Origin: Datnioides undecimradiatus
Lineage: Eukaryota; Chordata; Actinopteri; Lobotiformes; Datnioididae
Length of the DNA: 64,000 nucleotides
Direction of reading: 5' to 3'
NCBI GenBank assembly: GCA_008933995.1
Contig: WARS01000030.1
Coordinates: 6,617,304-6,681,303, forward strand
In this document: piece by piece, positions 37,284-64,000 of the stretch
Layout of the letters: every line of letters begins with the position of its first letter
Numbering within the stretch: position 1 is the first letter of the stretch
Made by a program: the position numbers and the translations under genes
Notes under the pieces: model-generated
Database searches by the model: none
What the model was told of the DNA's origin: nothing
What the model saw: the letters and a program-made list of their open reading frames with translations, nothing else

Positions 37284-38999
37284 TCAGGCACAGTGACATT
37301 TACTGACAATCAAGTCGTCGAAAGGAGTTAGCTTCAACTTTCCCCTACTGTCATAGTGCATGAGAACCATAGGCTCATAGGATGCTGGCACGCAGCATGG
37401 CCGAGGCGTCCCTCCTTTGGTGATCTGGTGCATCCGAGACTTGACCTGCGTGTGCATGCTCGCCGGCTTGTAGTTGTGGGGGCAGGTGCCATCACAGAAA
37501 TGCATCGTGTACTCGGCCGGGGCCACCACCCAATCGTTCCAGCCAATGTCTTTGAAGGACACGGTGACAGACTTCCGGCAGCACCATCCTCGCTCATCGC
37601 AGTCATCCTCCTTGTTGGAGCGAGGCAACCTCGACCTCCGGACTGGTTTGGGCTTTGTGAGGCCTAATTCCAGAGAAATAGTTGGATTTGCCTCGAGTGG
37701 CTCCTTCCCACTCTTAAGTATCCCTACATCCACAACCAACGCCTCGCTGCCTTCAGCCCTCATCCACCTGTCCACCTCAGGACTGACGTCTAGCATGGCA
37801 TCTCGAGTGCTTGACATATTGGCCTGTCCCAGAGAGTTCACGTGTGTCCATGCGGCAGAGTTGATCGGCCTCAACCTGTTGACTTTGACTTTAATCTCTC
37901 GTCTCACCTCAGGCTGAGCCGAAGTGGGTTTGTCTAAAACCTGCCTGGAAATCTTCAGCTCAGCCCGAGCCAACGTCAGTTCAGTCTGGAGACTGGTCTT
38001 CTTGGGGAAAACAGCTCTGAACCATCGCATATGTTGACCTGACTGTGCGTGTTCTCCCCTCCGACGCAATTTTATTGGCTCCACTAGAAAAACACAGAAC
38101 AAAGAGAAAATTCATTGGAAGCAAAGTTGGCAACACCCTGTCATAGTTGTAGAAAACATGTAGAAAACATCATATCATAGGACGACTGAAAGTAGAAAAA
38201 AGTCAACATAAACTCATAAAAGTGATTAACAGTACTCTCTTGTCATTGGCTTCTTTCTGATGACATTACTAAACCCATGTGTTCAAAGTGTAACACCATG
38301 TACAAGGTGTGCCTGTCACGCTCCTGCTCTTTAAAGGCTTGTAGGAATGCTTTGTTTACAGGACTATTTGGAGCACCTGATTCTATTTTCAACCCTTCAC
38401 ATACATTAAAGCGACGCACAGATACAGCTGAGGTAACTCTTTACCTGGAGCAAGAACTATAGGGACATGGGTTATTGACATAACAGCTGCACATGTTGAC
38501 TCATGCTGCAAGATTTCTTGAACTGGTCATAAAATGTAATTTCCTACTCCCACTCAAAGTGTAACTTTCACGTCACTCATTTGAGTGTGACGATGGCTAA
38601 ATAAGGCTGAAGTGGCTTCCTGGTGTCTCCCTGTCTAACAAATGTCTCACCTGTAGCTGGGAAGAGCGCAGTAGACATGGTGGGCTGCCAGGTTTCCCTC
38701 ATCGTCTGGCTGGAATTTCCTCTCATCTCTCTCAGTTTTTCCTTGTAGAGCTGATACATCCTCCTCAGCTCTTCCTCAGAGGCCTTCTGGGTTGGCCTCG
38801 GCTCCCTGTCTATACCCAACGAGCTGAGGATCCCCGTCTTCACCGCCTCCAGAACCGCAGCCCTCTGGCTGCCCGTTCTGTCCACATCAGGTGCATCTTC
38901 ATGGGCCACATTAGGCCGGCTCTCCCCTGAGCTGGAGAAGAAGACGAGGAGCAGCAGCACGCAGGAGTTGGGTCTGTGGAGCGTGAGCGATCGGAGCAT
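37284..38999 (-). CDS. gdf15: Growth/differentiation factor 15, TGF-beta superfamily (two exons)
   Basis: Exon 1 is 38999-38651, exon 2 38083-37284; they join in phase 1 (donor GTGAGA, acceptor TTTTTCTAG) to 382 aa. The first codon is the ATG in context CACCATGC; residues 1 to about 27 form a signal peptide (CVLLLLVFF). The propeptide carries sequons at N95 and N205. Overlapping RxxR motifs R265-R268 and R268-R271 are the likely furin cleavage sites, leaving about 111 residues (human mature GDF15 has 112). The mature part has nine cysteines (278, 284, 285, 313, 317, 346, 347, 379, 381), with the paired WCC and PCCVPASYEPMVL typical of GDF15, and ends SKCHCA. It is a secreted, disulfide-linked stress cytokine; the mammalian receptor is GFRAL/RET. 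The two-exon layout and the adjacent LRRC25-like gene support GDF15 over other family members. Confidence 0.93.
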
Positions 39000-39058
39000 G
39001 GTGAGCCTGCCAGGTAGGTTTGCTTTGAGAGTGCTGCAGCTCAGTGGATGGGGTTTGT

Positions 39059-39066
39059 CCACGTCA
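39059..39066 (-). promoter_or_regulatory. TGACGTGG (ATF6/CREB-type) site at the gdf15 start
   Basis: TGACGTGG on the minus strand lies 60 nt upstream of the gdf15 ATG, close to the transcription start predicted from the TATA box. It is the core bound by ATF6 and related bZIP factors. Mammalian GDF15 is induced by the integrated stress and unfolded-protein responses, so the site is plausible, but it is short. Confidence 0.4.
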
Positions 39067-39090
39067 TAAATGAAATTCTTAACATGCTTT

Positions 39091-39098
39091 TATTTATA
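39091..39098 (-). promoter_or_regulatory. TATA box of gdf15
   Basis: TATAAATA on the minus strand, in context CTATAAATAAAAG, lies about 95 nt upstream of the ATG. It predicts transcription starting near 39065 and a 5' UTR of about 65 nt. A strong TATA box suits an inducible gene. Confidence 0.6.
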
Positions 39099-39373
39099 GA
39101 GCTTCTGTGTTGCCACACCCCTGGTTAGTCAGGTGAGCCTGTGATGGGCTTAGGCCATATGTCACTATGTGGCAATATTTGGAGCATCTGTGTGATATGA
39201 TAGTAACATGTGACCAATCAAATTAGAAACCTGACAAATGAATTTGGACAGTAAGAAAATTAACATTTTTATTAAGTTTTAGTAGCAAATGGTGGGAGAA
39301 AAGAGATGGGAGTAAAAGGATTTCTTGATGAGATTTGGTTATGTCACGAGTACATGGTGTGCGCCTCAGTGTG

Positions 39374-39381
39374 CTACGTCA
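39374..39381 (-). promoter_or_regulatory. TGACGTAG, CRE/ATF-like site upstream of gdf15
   Basis: This near-CRE lies about 280 nt upstream of the gdf15 TATA box. Together with TGACGTGG near the start it gives two bZIP-type sites in the proximal promoter. Weak on its own. Confidence 0.3.
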
Positions 39382-39399
39382 CCAGGATTGTCACATAAT

Positions 39400-42300
39400 G
39401 GGTCACTTGATCAAATAAATGACCATATGTCTTACAGTGACCAGCTTCCAGGAGGGGGACAATGGGCAATTACATTAGCTCCTCCAGGGTTAATAATGAT
39501 AATGTGATAGTTTATTGATCCCTGTGTCTTTCTGTTCCCATGCAGCTCTGCCCAGTATGATCAGAGGGCACGATCACATTCGCTGCAAAAAGGGAACTCA
39601 GTCTCATACAGTGACAGACAAGGTGCTAAAACCCAGTTACCCTACTGCCTAAGCCTTCAAGCCACTATATGAGCAACCCGGTCTCTCTTTGTATAATTTA
39701 GTAATATAGTATACGTAATATATATTAATAGTAACAAACAAAGACAAAAAAAGGTAAAGGGAGTTATATATATCTGTATGTCACCCCTCCTTCCTTAAAC
39801 CAGCCTGAAGATGATTGGCCTCGTGGTTAAAAAAGAGATAAACAAACAAAGAAGTTATCTCATCTGCTGAGAAAGGGACCTGTCGTGCGATCGCAATCTC
39901 TGCCTATTCTTACAGTAATTACATCAACAATGATTAAAATAGACACATCTGATCCTCCACAGGTGGATAAAAGAGCAGCATTCCTGCTCTTTCACTGGTA
40001 ATTGTTTGGACAGACCAAAGGGCTGCATACAGTCTACAACTGCGTCTGCTCTGTGGAGGGTTGCCACGCAGTTACTGTATCAGCATATAACGTGACAATT
40101 GTCACTTATGTCAGCAAGTAGGGTCAGTGTACTGCTTTATTGCAAAGTAGTTTCCCCGCCCTAGTACGTGGCCGTCTGTGTCATTAACCCTATTCTTTCC
40201 AGATGAGGACATTCCAGACTGCCAAAGATTTCCTTTAGAGGAAAAAGCCCATGAAAGTGCATTCATGGCTATTTGTGCCAAATCGTGAGCTCAGAGGTAT
40301 ATGACCTTTCAGCAGCCAGATAGTAAACCTGTTGAGTCAGACGAGGGTTAATAAAAAAGAAATGGCATGCTAGTATGAACATTATAATAGCATTCAATCA
40401 TAAAACAATAAAAAAATGAGCATTACAGAACCACAAAATGAACAAAGTGAATGCTCGTTAGAGTTGACTGACATGTCACACTAAATGTCACAATTCACGC
40501 AGTGAGGACGGAAGAGCGTTTGCGCAATGACTTGCAAAAAAAGGGAAAGAAGAAAAAATGTTTCTGCTGCACAAAATTGTGGTTATTTCTGATGATTTTT
40601 CTCAAGTCTTTGATCTTAATGTGTGACACGCTGGAGGCTTCCTCTTTGGGACTAATAAAATAAAATAAACAGAGAAAGGAACATCACACATTGGGAGATC
40701 TTCTCGCAGCTCATAGACAAATAAAACTGGGGCTGCCAGGAGCCCGTGCTTTGCTCTAAAGGTACATGAGAACATCATAAATATCATCAAAAGCCAAATG
40801 TCAAAAAGTGCCAGGGATGGAGCTGCTTCTTCTTCTTCTACAGTGTGGCAAGGTGAATATCTGAGTCGTGAGTCACTGAGGTGATGAAACAATCATGTGA
40901 GCCTATTTTGTAGGTCGAAAGTGTGTGAAAGGTGCAAAGTGACTCACGCAAAACTGGGGCTTGCTGTTTAAACCGTCAAAACTCTCACTGTCTCCTCTGG
41001 TTTTTTCTTTTTCTCACCTCATCTCTCTTGTTGCATGAGATGGAGAATGGGGGAGAAAACACACACCCGACTTGTTTTGTCATCACGAGAAGCTGAAGTT
41101 TCTGCATATCTGGAGTAAATTTCATCATGCACACTCACAACAGACAGCGATACAAACCCAAGGAAACTATAATCATTTAAACTATAACACTTCACTTCAA
41201 TTCTGTTTGCTTTTTTCTGTGCAGTTTTACACCAGAAGTCCTTTTTTGTTTTAAACAATCTCAGAACTGAAACCCCAGTTTTTCTTAAACTGCTCACAAC
41301 TCAATAATAACTTTAATAATATTACTTTCTATTGTGACTTTTTCTCATCATAGATGAACGTCTTAATGCCACAAAACCTACAACAGGTGGAAAAAGTGAA
41401 TTATGATCCACTGCCATCGTCATTTTATTGACTTTTTTGTGGCTAATTTCTCTTGTATTTTTTTTTTTTTTAAATTGCACTGCATTCACAATGGCAAGAA
41501 ACTGAAATATTCCCAGGATGGGCAATCTGACATCCATAGTGGGTTTAACACAAATAGACATACAGCAACATGGCTCCCTCCAGTGGTCTGACAGATGCAG
41601 TACAAACTGCACCGATCCAAATGATGGTTTTATTTGAAGCTGAAAGGAGCAGAAAACATACATAAAACTCATTAAAGGGCGGAATGAGGAGGTCTCCATG
41701 TTAAGAAACGCAATGAAAGCACAATTTACAATACAAATAACTAGGTCTGAGATTTAACCACTCATCCTTAAACAGTGACTGTGCCAAACTTTCTACCATG
41801 AAGTAACTTCTACAATTTCTTTCATGTTTTCTTTTTGTCATATTTGTTTCATTAAATTCTGAACTCTCAGTTCACAGAAAGATAAAATACCCAAATTATG
41901 AGCTGCTGGACTGTCAGAGTGTGACTCTTTAATGTATCAACTTTGCAGTGGATGATAAAACCAGTAAGTGAGGCTAAGATCAGAGATACAGAGTAGGATG
42001 GAACACAAATGACTTTAAACAGAGAGCAGTAAAAGGAGGAAGCGCTGACTTTCATGCCTGACTGGTTCCACTAATGAGCCTGGACCTTTTAAAGACGACC
42101 TACGCTGGATCACATGGAGAGCACGACAAAAGGACGACTTCACAGTGTGTGGTTCTATAGCTCTATAGCTCTTCACTCCGGTGAAGAACAAATCCACTGA
42201 AAGGATTTTGTCTCTCGTTTTGTGACAATGTTCTTCTAAAACAACCAAAATGAGTCATACGAATACAACGTCAGCTAAAGCACGGTGGAAGCATTTTCCT

Positions 42301-43430
42301 AATCACCTGGCTTAAGCTGCTTCTTGCTAGATCACTTCCTCATAAGAAGCTCATTATGATTCTGGCTCTGGGGCTGTTTGTGAGAAGATGAAAGACTGAA
42401 TGTAACTATTCAGCTTCTTTCAAAATACTGTACATCATGCAAAACTCACTGTTACAAAATAACAGGATTAAACATTGCAAATTTTACTTAAAATAAATTT
42501 TTCTTTCACCAATTTAAGATTATGTTTTTGTAGCGTTGGTTTGTTGATACTTGTACAGTGAAGTGATCCAGCCAATCAAAATCCAGGCAAAAAACAAACC
42601 GTGCAGTACATGAGGCAATTACAGAAAGGCTCGGTATGGCCCCACACCCACACCAAAAAACAGAAAAAACTACTTTTTTTTATTAACGCATCATTCTGAC
42701 CATGGTTTTCTATTTAAATACCACATCATACAATGGGTCACAGGTGCATCTTATACACCATTGAAATAAACCTTAAAAAGACACCACAACTGTGTGGCTA
42801 GGCTAGACATACTGAATTGTGTAGATGCTCCATTTTCAGCACTCGGCTTCAAAGACACAGTGAACTTCACTAGAGGACAATGGAGGATTCACATCCCTCT
42901 GGTTTACATAAATGGACATGTGACGGCACAGGACAAGTGAACTAACCATTGTTGTGTATGGAAAAACACATCGTGGTACCACAGGGTGACAGACACAGAT
43001 CAATCACAGCTTTTAAGCTTCAAAGCACATTTGTTCCGCATCCTCTCTGGTGAGCTTTTACTTCACCAAACAGACACTGTGCTACTTTACATGATGGGTC
43101 GCAGATAAACACACAGCATGTACAACATATGGAAACAAGTGGACTGCATGTGTTTCTGGGGGTAGGTGGATGGGTGGGATGGGGGCTTTATTGCCCTGAT
43201 TACTGTGATTTATGACTTCAGGTTATTGGTGAATTCCACAAGTTTGTTAAGAAGATCATAAAGACTGTGGGTTTACTTAAATGATGAGGAAGTGACATGA
43301 TCTTTGATTTTCATTTAGTAATCGATCACATAATATCAATAAGAGGGTGGTGGTCAACACGCCTTCTCACTTCATCATTAACGTCTAAGTTAACTAACCA
43401 CCCCAGCTCCATATCCCCCTCCCCTCCCGA
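39400..43430. other. Intergenic between gdf15 and mast3
   Basis: No exon with splice sites or recognisable protein was found. TTTATTGATCCC at 39511-39522 resembles a sequence frequent at the 3' ends of fish non-LTR retroelements and may be a short fossil. The remainder is AT-rich unique-looking sequence. Open frames such as the 125-codon minus-strand one at 41322-41699 show no domain. Confidence 0.5.
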
Positions 43431-43497
43431 TCAGGTGATCAGCAGCACGGTCCTTTTTGGGACCTTTTTGGGACCGGTCGTGCAGCTCGCCCCGGGC

Positions 43498-43518
43498 AGG
43501 AGGAGGAGGAGGAGGAGG
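43498..43518. repeat. (AGG)7 in the presumed mast3 5' leader
   Basis: Seven AGG units lie about 130-150 nt upstream of the mast3 start codon in GC-rich sequence that is probably 5' UTR or proximal promoter. Confidence 0.7.
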
Positions 43519-43646
43519 AATAGGAGGTGGTGGTGGTGCAGCAGCGAGGAGGACTGTATCCACGCTCATGTGGGGAGGACGGAGCGCAGTATGGGCTGAC
43601 TGATCAGAGATCCGCTTTGGGGTTTTTTTCTTTATTGTCTTCAGTG

Positions 43647-63804
<20,158 letters not shown>

Positions 63805-64000
63805 GTTGGTGGCAGTTGGACTGATAACGAATGGGTGGGCACGGCCCTCTGGAGTGAAGCCTGCTGGGTCCGAGGTTGCACTTGTCACCTTTAATTTTCT
63901 GCGGCCACCCCTGCGCTGGGGTTTAATTAGAGAGGGGCAGATGGAATTTTTTAAATAAAAGAAGTTTTATGATAAAAGTGTAAAATTCAAGTGTAAAAAA
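63805..64000 (+). other. mast3 intron, cut by the window edge
   Basis: The exon ending in LERLGT is followed by a GTTGGT donor. The remaining 196 bases are intronic and no next exon is reached. Confidence 0.85.

Noticed and set aside
37474..37917. A 147-codon plus-strand frame over gdf15
   Set aside because: Antisense shadow of gdf15 exon 2.
39081..39090. Possible p53 half-site near the gdf15 TATA box
   Set aside because: TAACATGCTT misses the consensus at one position and no second half-site is adjacent.
41322..41699. A 125-codon minus-strand open frame between gdf15 and mast3
   Set aside because: No domain, no splice sites, and a poly-Lys run arising from a poly-T tract.

Overview
The window is vertebrate nuclear DNA, almost certainly from a ray-finned (teleost) fish. 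The genes are split by GT-AG introns, protein-coding exons make up only a small part of the sequence, and the dispersed repeats are of kinds common in fish. Five genes can be read: four well-known ones and one short immune-type membrane gene. All fall in a block matching human 19p13.11 (MED26, CRTC1, LRRC25/GDF15, MAST3). No prokaryotic, viral, CRISPR, rRNA or tRNA feature was seen.

Layout. (1) 1-2757: probable 3' untranslated region (UTR) and flank of med26. (2) 2758-5776, minus: med26, three coding exons, 617 aa. (3) 5777-12363: med26 promoter side, then the long, AT-rich probable 3' UTR of crtc1. (4) 12364-28288, minus: crtc1, fifteen coding exons, 577 aa, including one intron with AT-AC ends that fits the minor (U12) spliceosome. 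(5) 28289-33338: non-coding, with a degraded Tc1-like transposon carrying a nested insertion, a fish tRNA-like/MITE-like repeat, and a perfect interferon-response motif. (6) 33339-34238, plus: a 161-aa single-pass membrane protein with a tyrosine-motif tail resembling that of LRRC25 but with no leucine-rich repeats. (7) 37284-38999, minus: gdf15, two exons, 382 aa, converging on the previous gene as GDF15 and LRRC25 do in human. (8) 43647 to the right edge, plus: the 5' two thirds of mast3 (644 codons read), with two alternative first exons, a 21-nt microexon and most of the kinase domain; the rest lies outside the window.

The genes do not form an operon. Two themes recur. Stress and cAMP signalling: the CREB coactivator crtc1 has a full CRE in one of its introns, and gdf15 has a TATA box with ATF/CRE-type sites and an AUUUA-rich 3' UTR. 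Innate immunity: the LRRC25-like receptor has an ISRE upstream. All exon boundaries were derived by hand from reading frame, splice sites and remembered family sequence; splice phases are consistent through every gene. UTR ends and regulatory sites are much less certain.
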